DNA of 64,000 nt, taken from contig NZ_JACHOB010000002.1 in the NCBI RefSeq assembly GCF_014199615.1, positions 124,001 to 188,000 on the forward strand. Reading direction: 5' to 3'. Numbering within the stretch: the first letter of the stretch is position 1; each line of letters begins with the position of its first letter. A program made the position numbers and the translations under genes. A model generated the notes under the pieces. That model worked only from the letters and a program-made list of their open reading frames with translations. It had not been told where the DNA came from and did not search any database. Shown here piece by piece: positions 7,163-15,010 of this stretch. This stretch comes from Parvularcula dongshanensis (GTDB taxonomy: Bacteria; Pseudomonadota; Alphaproteobacteria; Caulobacterales; Parvularculaceae).

Positions 7163-10100
7163 ATGGCCGAAGCCCTTCCGACCACCCTGCCCGTCCTGTC
7201 GTCCGCCGCCCACGCCGGTTTCATCCTCGCCGATCTCGTGTCGCGCCCCGGCGCCGCGATCGTCGTTGCAAACGGAATGGCGCGGCTCGCTGCGCTCTCG
7301 GAGGCCCTGCGGACGATCGCGCCGGACCGCACGATCGTGACCCTGCCCCCGTGGGACGTGCTGGCGCAGGAACGGCGGGCCCCCTCCCCGGAGAGCGCGG
7401 GCCTTCGTGCCGCCGCCCTCGCGCTGCTCGCGGAAGGTGGGGATCCGGTGGTCTTCGTCACGCCGGAAAGCCTGCTTCAGCGTGTGCCGCCCCTCGAACC
7501 GCTCGCCGCGCTCTGCTTGTACTTGAAGCGTGGCGAGAGGGGATCCGCCGATCGTCTGGGTGCCGACCTAATCGCCCGCGGCTACCGTGCGGCCCCGCGC
7601 GCCGACACGCCGTGCACCGTCGCGGTCTCGGGCCAGGTCGTGGACGTCGTCCGGGCAGACGGAACCGGCCTGCGCGTGACGTTCGGCGGTGATACGATCG
7701 AGACGATCCTGGCCTTCGACATCGAGACCCAGCGATCGGAAGGCAGGCCGCTGCGCGCCGTCACCCTGTCCCCGGCGAGTGAGCTTCTGACCGAAGCCCT
7801 GCTGGACGAACCAGACCGGGAAGCGAGGCTGACGACGCTCCTCCCGGGCATGACCTCCATCCCGGAGCTGTGGCCTTCGGCGGTCCTCGTGCTCGACCAC
7901 GGCGCCTCGGACCGGATCGAGGTCCTCACAGGCGCCTACGACGCGCTGCGAGAAGACGCAGCGCGGTTTCAAACCCTCTACGTCGGAAGCGAGGATTGGC
8001 AGGCCGTCAGTGCCGCGCACTCCGCCGTCTCCTTCACGGCGCCGAACCCGAGCGAAGTCCGCCCCGCTCCCTCCCTCGCCACGACCCGCGCACCGCGAAG
8101 AGCGCTCAAGCGCTTCTTCGCCGAGTGCCAAGAGAGTGGACTGACGGTGGTCCTCGCGGGGGAGAGCGACAGGCGGCTCGAGCGGATTCAAGAAGCGGTC
8201 GCGGCTGACGGCGACGTCCAGGAAGCGAGGCTCGGGTCCATCTGCGGATCGAAGCACGAAGGCACCTACGCGGTCCGGGGACGGCTCGACGCTGGCTTCG
8301 CCGACCCGGCCCTCGGCGTGGCCCTCGTGACGGATCGGGACCTTCTCGGCGCTGGCGATCATGCCGAGCATGCTGAGGGCGCATACGAGTCGCTGCTCTT
8401 CGGCGACCAGGCGCTGTCGATCGGCGACGCGGTCGTCCATCTCGATCACGGCCTCGCCCGGCTCGACGGCCTCGAGACGGTCGTCCTCGGAGAAGAAGAG
8501 GCGGAGGTCGTCCGCCTGACCTTCGCGGACGATGAACGCCTGCTCGTACCGGTCCACGAGGCGGACCGGCTTTGGCGATATGGCGGCCGCGCCGACGACG
8601 TCAGGCTGGACGACCTCGGCGCGGAGGACTGGGCCGAACGCAGGGCAGAGACCGTACGGGAGATCCTCGCCTCCGCCGAGGAGGTCGCGAAGATGATCGA
8701 TCGGCGGGATGCCGAGGACGCGCCAGAAATCAAGCGCCCGGGCGCGGTCTTTCGCCGGTTCTGCGCCGGCTTTCCTCACCCCGTGACGGGCGATCAAGCC
8801 TGCGCGGTCGATGCCGTCGTGAAGGACCTGGCCTCGGGGAAACCGATGGACCGCGTGCTCATCGGAGACGTCGGCTACGGGAAGACCGAGGTCGCTCTGC
8901 GGGCCGCCGCTGCCGTCGCGCTCCGCGGTGGGCAGGTCGCCTTCTGCGTGCCGACCACCATCCTCGCGACGCAGACGCTCGCCGCGCTGCAGGCGCGGTT
9001 CGAAGGCTTCGGCGTCGAGGTCGCCGCCCTGACCGGCGCCACGTCGGATACGGATGGCCGCACCGTGCGGGAGGGACTGGCCTCGGGCGAGATCGGCATC
9101 GTCGTCGGCACGCAGGCCCTGCTCTCCGAAGACATCTCCTTTTCGAACCTCAGCCTCGTCATCATCGACGAGGAGCAGCTCTTCGGCGCGGCGGACAAGG
9201 AAGCGCTGCGCCAGCGGACGCGCGGCTGTCATCGCCTTTCCATGACCGCGACGCCGATCCCCCGCACCCTCGCGGCGGCCGGCGCCGGACTGCGAACGGT
9301 TTCGGTCCTGGCAGATCCGCCGCCGGGCCGCTGGCCGGTCAGAACGCGGATCGCGCCGCTGAGCGACGACGCGATCGTCAGCGCGATAACGCGGGAGGCC
9401 AGGCTCGGGGGGCGAAGCTTCGTCGTGTGTCCCCGCATCAACGGGATCGATCCGTTGGCGAAGATGCTAGAGGACCGCGCGCCGGACCTTCGTCTCAGGA
9501 TCGCTCACGGCGACCTGCCGGCGGACGAAGCGGCCCGTGCCGTCGACGACTTCGCGAACGGGGATGCCGACGTCCTCCTCGCCACGTCCCTGGTGGGCAA
9601 CGGCGTCGACGTCGCGCGCGCGAACACGATGATCGTCGCCGGGGCCGAACTCTTCGGCCTCGCGCAGCTTCATCAGCTACGCGGACGCGTCGGTCGGGGC
9701 GGCGGACGAGCCGTCTTCTGGCTCCTGCACGAGGACGATCTGTCGGACGCGCAGGAAGCACGTCTCGGTGCGCTCGCAGCCGAGGACCGGCTCGGCGCCG
9801 GCTTCGCCCTCTCCGCCAGCGACCTGGACCAGCGCGGCGCGGGCGACCTCTTCGGTGACGAGCAGGCCGGTCACCTCCACGTGCTCGGCGTCGGCCTGTA
9901 CCGACACCTCCTGACCGCCGCGCTCGCCGGCCGCGAAGCGACGGGCGCGCTTTCTACGCGGCTCGAGGTCGGACCCGGCGGCCGCCTGCCTGAAGCCTAC
10001 ATTCCCGACGAGACCGCCCGGCTTCGTCTTTACGCCCGCCTCGCGCACGCCAACGACGTGTCGGCGGTGGATGCGCTATCGGAGGAGACCGAGGACCGCT

Positions 10101-10369
10101 TCGGCCCGTTGCCGGAGGCCGCCCGCCTGTTCCTGGACGTCGCGCGGCTTCGTGCGGCCTGCCGGACCGCGGGCATCGCGGCGCTCGACGCGGGCCCCAA
10201 GGCGGTCGCGATCACTCTGAGCGACGAGCGCCAGGATGGTGCCCGTCTTCTCGGTTCGGTCGGCAGAACCGAAGAGAATGACGGCCGCCTCCTCCTTCGC
10301 GAGGAGAGCGAAGCGGGCAGGCCCCGCGTCGCCCTCGCGCTCAAGGCCGTCGAGGCCCTTACCTCTTAG
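7163..10369 (+). CDS. mfd: Transcription-repair coupling factor, short divergent Mfd type
   Basis: A 1068-residue helicase with the full Mfd order. The N-terminal UvrB-like region ends in VTFGGDTIETILAFDIETQRS. A CarD-like RNAP-interaction domain follows (GDAVVHLDHGLARLDGLETV), then Walker A GDVGYGKTEVA near residue 568, Walker B DEEQLFG near 669, TATPIPRT, motif VI QLRGRVGRG, and a C-terminal D7-like domain (RFGPLPEAARLFL). Mfd removes RNA polymerase stalled at lesions and recruits UvrA. The protein is 80-100 residues shorter than typical and divergent at usually strict positions (VGNGVDVARANT where LxSGxDVPxANT is common), so it may be a paralogue rather than the only Mfd. Confidence 0.85.
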   Translation: MAEALPTTLPVLSSAAHAGFILADLVSRPGAAIVVANGMARLAALSEALRTIAPDRTIVTLPPWDVLAQERRAPSPESAGLRAAALALLAEGGDPVVFVTPESLLQRVPPLEPLAALCLYLKRGERGSADRLGADLIARGYRAAPRADTPCTVAVSGQVVDVVRADGTGLRVTFGGDTIETILAFDIETQRSEGRPLRAVTLSPASELLTEALLDEPDREARLTTLLPGMTSIPELWPSAVLVLDHGASDRIEVLTGAYDALREDAARFQTLYVGSEDWQAVSAAHSAVSFTAPNPSEVRPAPSLATTRAPRRALKRFFAECQESGLTVVLAGESDRRLERIQEAVAADGDVQEARLGSICGSKHEGTYAVRGRLDAGFADPALGVALVTDRDLLGAGDHAEHAEGAYESLLFGDQALSIGDAVVHLDHGLARLDGLETVVLGEEEAEVVRLTFADDERLLVPVHEADRLWRYGGRADDVRLDDLGAEDWAERRAETVREILASAEEVAKMIDRRDAEDAPEIKRPGAVFRRFCAGFPHPVTGDQACAVDAVVKDLASGKPMDRVLIGDVGYGKTEVALRAAAAVALRGGQVAFCVPTTILATQTLAALQARFEGFGVEVAALTGATSDTDGRTVREGLASGEIGIVVGTQALLSEDISFSNLSLVIIDEEQLFGAADKEALRQRTRGCHRLSMTATPIPRTLAAAGAGLRTVSVLADPPPGRWPVRTRIAPLSDDAIVSAITREARLGGRSFVVCPRINGIDPLAKMLEDRAPDLRLRIAHGDLPADEAARAVDDFANGDADVLLATSLVGNGVDVARANTMIVAGAELFGLAQLHQLRGRVGRGGGRAVFWLLHEDDLSDAQEARLGALAAEDRLGAGFALSASDLDQRGAGDLFGDEQAGHLHVLGVGLYRHLLTAALAGREATGALSTRLEVGPGGRLPEAYIPDETARLRLYARLAHANDVSAVDALSEETEDRFGPLPEAARLFLDVARLRAACRTAGIAALDAGPKAVAITLSDERQDGARLLGSVGRTEENDGRLLLREESEAGRPRVALALKAVEALTS

Positions 10370-10372
10370 CGG

Positions 10373-11812
10373 CTACTTCCTGTTGATCATCCGCTCGACC
10401 GGCAGGTCGTCGAGCAGAAGCTTCGCACACAGGTCACGGAGCGAAGTCCTGATCGCTTCCTCCGTGCAAGGGTGATAGAAGGGAATACCGAGCGCCTCGG
10501 GCGCGCAGAGCCCTTGTGCGATGAGCGCCGCGAGGAGGTGGGCGTGGTGCTCGGCGTCGGGCGCGATCAGCTCCGCGCCGAGAAGGATGCCCGTCTCCCA
10601 CTCGCCGTAGAGCCGCAGGAGCCCCCGCGCCCTATCCTCGATCACCGCGCGGCCCTGATCGGCGAAGGACGCCTCGCCGACCTCGAAGCGGCGGCCGCTC
10701 TTAACGATCTGCGCGTACCGCATACCTGCCGTGGCGATCGAGGGCTTCGTGTAGGTGATGAAGAGGTCGGTCTTGCGGCGATGCGCCTTCACATGCGGCC
10801 AACGCCCCGCATTGTCGCCCGCGATGCGGCCATCGTCCGAGGCGACCGGCAGGACGGGCGCATTGCCCTCCGCGTCGCCCGCGATGAAGACCGCGACGGC
10901 GCTCGGGCTCTCGCCGGCCTCGCACAGGCAAGTCGCGCGATCGGACAGGGGCACGCCGTGCTCGTCTAGCTTCAGTCCCGCGTTCTCGATGTCGAGCCCG
11001 CCCATGTTGGGAACACGCCCCGTCGCCACGAGCGCGCGCTCGAAGGTCTCGGTTCTCGCTTCGCCATCGATCGTGAAGGTCACGTGGACGCCGTCCTGAT
11101 CATTCCTGACCTCGTCGATCTGGGCGTCGAGTTCGACCGGAAATTCTCCGCCCAGGATCTCGTGGGCGGTCTTGGTGATCACGGGATCGGTCAGCATGGC
11201 GACGTCTCCGCCCTTCGACAGGCATCGGACCCGGACGCCGAGCCGCACCAGCGCCTGCGCCGCCTCGACGCCGATCACGCCGGCGCCGAAAACGACAACG
11301 CTTTCAGGCAGGTCCCGAAGCTCGAACAGGTCGGCGATGGTCAAGAGCCGTGCGCCCGCGCCCTCGCGCAGCTGATCGGGAATGCGGGAGACGGACCCCG
11401 TCGCGATGACGATCCTCTGTGCGCGTAGCATCTCGCCCCCGACCTCGAGGACACCGGGCTCGCGGAAGCGTGCGTGGCCGCGGAGGCGGCGGGCTTCCGG
11501 AATGGCCTCGGTCTGCGCGACCACGCCCTCGAGGAAGTGGTCGCGCAGGTCTTGCAAGCGACGCATGACAGCGGGACCGTCGACCGTCACCTCGCCTGTC
11601 TCGATCCCGAAGACCTTCGCGCCGCGGGCTTCGTGCGCCCGCTCCGCCGCTGCGATCAGGAGCTTGGATGGCATGCAACCCGAACGCGCGCAGGTCGTTC
11701 CGTAGGCACCGTCTTCGATCAAGACGATGGAGTCGGTCCAATGCCTCGCCGCAGCGTAGGCCTGAAGCCCCGCCGTGCCGGCTCCAATGATAGCGACATC
11801 GACCGTTCTCAA
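10373..11812 (-). CDS. FAD-dependent pyridine nucleotide-disulfide oxidoreductase (dihydrolipoyl dehydrogenase-like)
   Basis: A 479-residue flavoprotein. It has an N-terminal FAD Rossmann motif (VAIIGAGTAGLQAY), a redox disulfide CARSGCMPSK, an NAD(P) Rossmann motif (VVFGAGVIGVEAA), FIAGDAEG, and a C-terminal dimerisation domain with FYHPCTEEAIRT supplying the His-Glu dyad. It differs clearly from the genuine LpdA at 38245-39663 (CLNWGCIPTK, HPTLSEMMHE), so a role outside the 2-oxoacid complexes is likely. The substrate is unknown. The TTG start overlaps the stop of the upstream esterase as TTGA, so the two form an operon. Confidence 0.85.
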   Translation of the reverse strand: MRTVDVAIIGAGTAGLQAYAAARHWTDSIVLIEDGAYGTTCARSGCMPSKLLIAAAERAHEARGAKVFGIETGEVTVDGPAVMRRLQDLRDHFLEGVVAQTEAIPEARRLRGHARFREPGVLEVGGEMLRAQRIVIATGSVSRIPDQLREGAGARLLTIADLFELRDLPESVVVFGAGVIGVEAAQALVRLGVRVRCLSKGGDVAMLTDPVITKTAHEILGGEFPVELDAQIDEVRNDQDGVHVTFTIDGEARTETFERALVATGRVPNMGGLDIENAGLKLDEHGVPLSDRATCLCEAGESPSAVAVFIAGDAEGNAPVLPVASDDGRIAGDNAGRWPHVKAHRRKTDLFITYTKPSIATAGMRYAQIVKSGRRFEVGEASFADQGRAVIEDRARGLLRLYGEWETGILLGAELIAPDAEHHAHLLAALIAQGLCAPEALGIPFYHPCTEEAIRTSLRDLCAKLLLDDLPVERMINRK

Positions 11813-12660
11813 AGCTGCGATCCTTTCGAAGCGAAAAACTCGGTCACGTCCCGGACCACAGGCAGGCGCCGGGGAAAGGCGACGGCGATTATCGTGTCCG
11901 TGTGGCTTGCGCCGTCATAGGTCCGGAGCGCCGCCTCGGCACCGGCCGCTCGAAGCGCCTCGGCGAGCACGGCGCTGTTCCGAGGACGAACCGTCTTATC
12001 GCCGGTCCCCGTCAGAAGAAGCATCGGGGGCGCCTTCGCGCCGACGCGCGCGACCGGCTGCGTTGCTTCCAGGTCCGGCGCCCTTCCGAAGGCCGCCTGC
12101 GCCGCGCCGGGGTCGAGGGGTAGGAAGTCGTAGGGACCCGACAGGCCCGCGACGGCGCCGATGCGCGCCGGATCGATGTCCTCCGCCTCGAGGAACTCGG
12201 TCGCGAGGGCGAGTTGGACTGCGATGTACGCGCCCGCGGAGTGGCCGACCAGGAACACGCGGGCGGGGTCTCCGCCTCGCGTTGGCGCTTCCCTCAGCAC
12301 GGCGGCGAGCGCAGCGGCCGCGTCCTGCATGAACACCGGATAGGCGCCGTCCGGAACCAGCGTGTAGTTCGGCACGGCCGTCAGGAACCCTTCCGCCGCG
12401 AACCGCCGCCCTGCGAAGACGTAGCCGTCCTTGTCGCCGCTCGCCCAAGAGCCGCCGTGGAAGAAGACGAGGATGGGGTGCGGTCCGGGCGCCGACGGCA
12501 CGTAGAGATCGTAGGCCCGGCGGTCGCCTTCGCCGTAGGAGAGGTCCGAAACGCGCGAGACCGTTCGGTCAGGGTTCGGCGCGACGGCGTTGAGCAGGGT
12601 CAGGCCCGAACAGCCCGGCAGCAAGAGCAGGAGGAAGAGAATGCGGGCCACGACGGGCAC
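11809..12660 (-). CDS. Alpha/beta hydrolase esterase, probable lipoprotein
   Basis: A 283-residue protein starting at GTG. The N-terminus ILFLLLLLPGCSG is a lipoprotein signal (Cys at LPGC), so the enzyme is probably anchored at the envelope. Catalytic features are the oxyanion motif FFHGGSW, the nucleophile elbow GHSAG, an Asp in GTGDKTVRP and a His in YDGASHTD. This is the carboxylesterase/HSL-like arylesterase group; the substrate cannot be told. Its stop overlaps the start of the flavoprotein gene, so the two are co-translated. Confidence 0.87.
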   Translation of the reverse strand: MPVVARILFLLLLLPGCSGLTLLNAVAPNPDRTVSRVSDLSYGEGDRRAYDLYVPSAPGPHPILVFFHGGSWASGDKDGYVFAGRRFAAEGFLTAVPNYTLVPDGAYPVFMQDAAAALAAVLREAPTRGGDPARVFLVGHSAGAYIAVQLALATEFLEAEDIDPARIGAVAGLSGPYDFLPLDPGAAQAAFGRAPDLEATQPVARVGAKAPPMLLLTGTGDKTVRPRNSAVLAEALRAAGAEAALRTYDGASHTDTIIAVAFPRRLPVVRDVTEFFASKGSQL

Positions 12661-12716
12661 TTAAGGCGGGTCCGCCTCGCGTCGACCGTCTTTGCGGAGA
12701 ACCGCGACGAGAGGCG

Positions 12717-12998
12717 TCAGAAAGCGGGCGCGGTCCGCTCGATCGTCGTCTGAATGACCCGGGGACAGCGATGCGCATGCTTGATGAGCACGACGTCGAA
12801 ACCGGGCGCGCGGCGGCGAAGGCTGCGGATGACCGTCTGCGCCGGATCGAAGTAGGGGGCGAGAAACGCCAGCCCGAGCGCGATCAGCGGCAGGCCGAGG
12901 GGGATCGGAAGAGGAAGGAAAACCGCACCGCAGACCAGCATGGTCGAACCGAGAAACTTGTGCGCCAGAATAAGCGCGCCAGACGATACCGCTTCCAT
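12717..12998 (-). CDS. Small membrane protein, PGPGW-like
   Basis: A 93-residue protein starting at ATG 12998, with AGGAGA 8 nt upstream; a GTG 33 nt further up is a poorer choice. A hydrophobic hairpin (MLVCGAVFLPLPIPLGL, then LIALGLAFLAPYF) is followed by a basic, Arg-rich tail (IRSLRRRAPGF). The Pro-rich turn and following helix resemble the PGPGW family of putative membrane proteins, but the match is by eye and weak. It stands alone, 56 nt upstream of the start of the esterase gene and on the same strand. Confidence 0.6.
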   Translation of the reverse strand: MEAVSSGALILAHKFLGSTMLVCGAVFLPLPIPLGLPLIALGLAFLAPYFDPAQTVIRSLRRRAPGFDVVLIKHAHRCPRVIQTTIERTAPAF

Positions 12999-13159
12999 GC
13001 CGTCTCCTATCCCTAATGTGACGTTAATCACATCGGTGTGCGGTCACAACATACGATGTGCAGTTCTATCACGAGATTGCTGCGGTTTCATCGAGTTGAA
13101 CCGAAGGGTTAGGTCCTGCGGCGAAAGTTGGGCGAAGGACTCGCTCGCAGGGGAAGTCC

Positions 13160-13480
13160 TCAGATCCGCTTCCGTGCGGACAGGCGGCGTGCGTTCGCTC
13201 GCAAAGTCCGCCGCCCCGGGGCAACCCAGGCCTCGTAGGCATCGGCGAAGGAGTCAGCGCTCGGTGGGTTCGACCACATCATCAGGCTCGCTTTCATACA
13301 ATAAGCCTGCCAAGCGAGCGTACCGTCCCACGCAGCCTGCACCTTCTCGGCGATCATCCGTTCGGCCTCGCGCTGGCGCGTAGCGTTCGGCGTCATCATC
13401 AGCATGGGCAGGCGGAAGGCGAGCACGGTTGCAACGTCGATCGCGTCGGTGAGGCTCGTCGAGGCGGAGGATTTCGTCAT
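13160..13480 (-). CDS. Hypothetical helical protein
   Basis: A 106-residue protein starting at ATG 13480, divergent from the GST gene. The body is predicted helical (DAIDVATVLAFRLPMLMM, then REAERMIAEKVQAAWDGTLA and AWQAYCMKASLMMW) with a basic tail (RRTLRANARRLSARKRI). No signal peptide is present. Trp- and Met-rich helices of this kind occur in phasin-like granule proteins, but I cannot assign it to a family. The product could be a nucleic-acid- or granule-binding protein; that is a guess from composition. Confidence 0.6.
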   Translation of the reverse strand: MTKSSASTSLTDAIDVATVLAFRLPMLMMTPNATRQREAERMIAEKVQAAWDGTLAWQAYCMKASLMMWSNPPSADSFADAYEAWVAPGRRTLRANARRLSARKRI

Positions 13481-13567
13481 GGCGGTGCCTTGTGCGCCGC
13501 GGGCTTGCGGCGACCGCCCCTTCCCCGGTCCAAGGGTGCAACGCCAGTCACGAGCACGAGGCCGCGC

Positions 13568-14182
13568 ATGAGCCTGACCGTCTACCACGCCCCGCCCGCC
13601 CGCTCCGTCAGGGTCGTCTGGCTCCTAGAAGAGCTGGGCGTGCCCTACGAGACGGTGGCGATGCCGCTCGACCGGAAGGTCCTGACCGGCGACGAGTACC
13701 GGGCGGTGAACCCGACAGGAAAGATTCCCGCTCTCAAACACGACGACCTCATCCTGTTCGAGAGCGTGGCCATCATGGAGTACCTGCTCGCCCGCTTCGG
13801 CCCGGGGGACTTGGCGCCCGCACCAGAGGACCGTCTGTACGGTCCCTACCTTCAATGGCTTCACTACGGCGAAGCGGGGATGGGGCCCTCCGTCACGATG
13901 GCGCTCGGCCACCGGCGCCTTCTTCCCGAAGCGGCGCGGATCGAGGCGATGGCGAAGTGGGGCGAGCGGGAAGCCGCCGCTTGCTTCGACGTGCTCGCGG
14001 GGCCGCTATCGGCGAACGACTACCTGCTGCCGAGCGGGTTCAGCGCGGCGGATATCTCCGTCGCCTACATGCTCCTTCTCGCGAAGTTCGCCGGCATGTC
14101 GAAGGCGTTCCCGGCAGCGGTGAGCGCCTACTTCGAGCGCTGCACCGCCCGGCCGGGCTGGAAGGTCGCGACCCGCGGGTGA
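13568..14182 (+). CDS. Glutathione S-transferase
   Basis: A 204-residue cytosolic GST starting at ATG 13568 (MSLTVYHAPPARSVRVVWLL); the frame is open upstream but the domain begins here. The N-terminal thioredoxin fold has the NPTGKIPAL cis-Pro loop and ESVAIMEYLLARF, which binds the gamma-glutamyl part of glutathione. The C-terminal domain is all-helical, with GFSAADISVAYML as the conserved N-capping box. It conjugates or reduces electrophiles with glutathione. It is monocistronic; the substrate class is not apparent. Confidence 0.92.
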   Translation: MSLTVYHAPPARSVRVVWLLEELGVPYETVAMPLDRKVLTGDEYRAVNPTGKIPALKHDDLILFESVAIMEYLLARFGPGDLAPAPEDRLYGPYLQWLHYGEAGMGPSVTMALGHRRLLPEAARIEAMAKWGEREAAACFDVLAGPLSANDYLLPSGFSAADISVAYMLLLAKFAGMSKAFPAAVSAYFERCTARPGWKVATRG

Positions 14183-14203
14183 ACCGCGGGCCGCGTGGGC
14201 AGC

Positions 14204-14887
14204 CTACTCGATCTCGCCGCTCGAGACGTTCGGGTCCTGAATGCGCAGGTTGTTCTGGACGTGGGTCACGCCGGAGATGTCGTGCGCGATGTCCTCGGCC
14301 AGACGCTTCTGGCTGCGCGAGTCGACGACGCCGTCGAGCGTGACCTCGCGGTCCTGAACGGTGACGGTGATCTCGCTCGCGTCGAGTTCGTGATCGTCGG
14401 TCAGCCAGTCGTTGACCTCTTCCAAGATGCGCTCGTCGGACCGGACGTAGTTCTTGGGTCCCTTGCCGCGGTGGCTTGGGCGATCGGCGGCCCCGAAGGT
14501 CCCTGCGTTCCGGCCGCGATCGTCGAAGTCGCGGGCGTAGCCGCCCTGCCCCATATTGCGCTCGGCGAGGCGTTCGTCGTCACCATAGCGGCGGTTCTGC
14601 CGGGAGAGCGTCCGGCTCATCCCGCCGCCAATGCGCCCGCGGCCAGGCCCGCCGCCAAGGCCGAAGTCTGCGTCCTCGAAGTCGTCCTCGACGTCGTTGA
14701 TCGTGCCGCCTTCGGACCGGCGCGTCCGGCCGTAATAGCCGCGCATCCGGTCGTCGTTAGAGCGTTCGGCATCGTAGAAGCGGTCTCGGTCCTGGCCCCC
14801 GCGCATGTAGGCGCCCTCATCCTGGCCGTAGCGGCCGCCGCCGCGGCGGCCTTCGTTCCTGTCGCCCGAGTAGTTTCGGTCTGCCAT
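14204..14887 (-). CDS. BON-domain protein with long disordered N-terminus
   Basis: A 227-residue protein. Residues 1-135 are dominated by Arg, Gly, Asp and Tyr (GRRGGGRYGQDEGAYMRGGQ) and are probably disordered. Residues about 140-215 form a BON domain: KGPKNYVRSDERILEEVNDW, then ITVTVQDREVTLDGVVDSR and HVQNNLRI. BON domains bind phospholipid or help keep envelope integrity under osmotic stress. There is no signal peptide, so the protein is likely cytoplasmic. It is monocistronic, with a 123-nt gap to the helicase gene that precedes it on the same strand. Confidence 0.85.
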   Translation of the reverse strand: MADRNYSGDRNEGRRGGGRYGQDEGAYMRGGQDRDRFYDAERSNDDRMRGYYGRTRRSEGGTINDVEDDFEDADFGLGGGPGRGRIGGGMSRTLSRQNRRYGDDERLAERNMGQGGYARDFDDRGRNAGTFGAADRPSHRGKGPKNYVRSDERILEEVNDWLTDDHELDASEITVTVQDREVTLDGVVDSRSQKRLAEDIAHDISGVTHVQNNLRIQDPNVSSGEIE

Positions 14888-15010
14888 GGTTCGTCTCCTC
14901 TGGGCGCAGCGGCCGTTACGCCGCGCCGTCTGGAAATGCTGTGAACGGACGAAGGGGGGACACGGAGGCCCGTGCGCCCGTTCGGTTACAACCCGGAGAG
15001 AGAGCCAGCG

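Noticed and set aside
10373-11812. Calling the flavoprotein a second LpdA or a mercuric reductase
   Set aside because: The active-site sequence CARSGC and the C-terminal HPCTEE differ from true LpdA, and there is no heavy-metal domain or mer neighbour.
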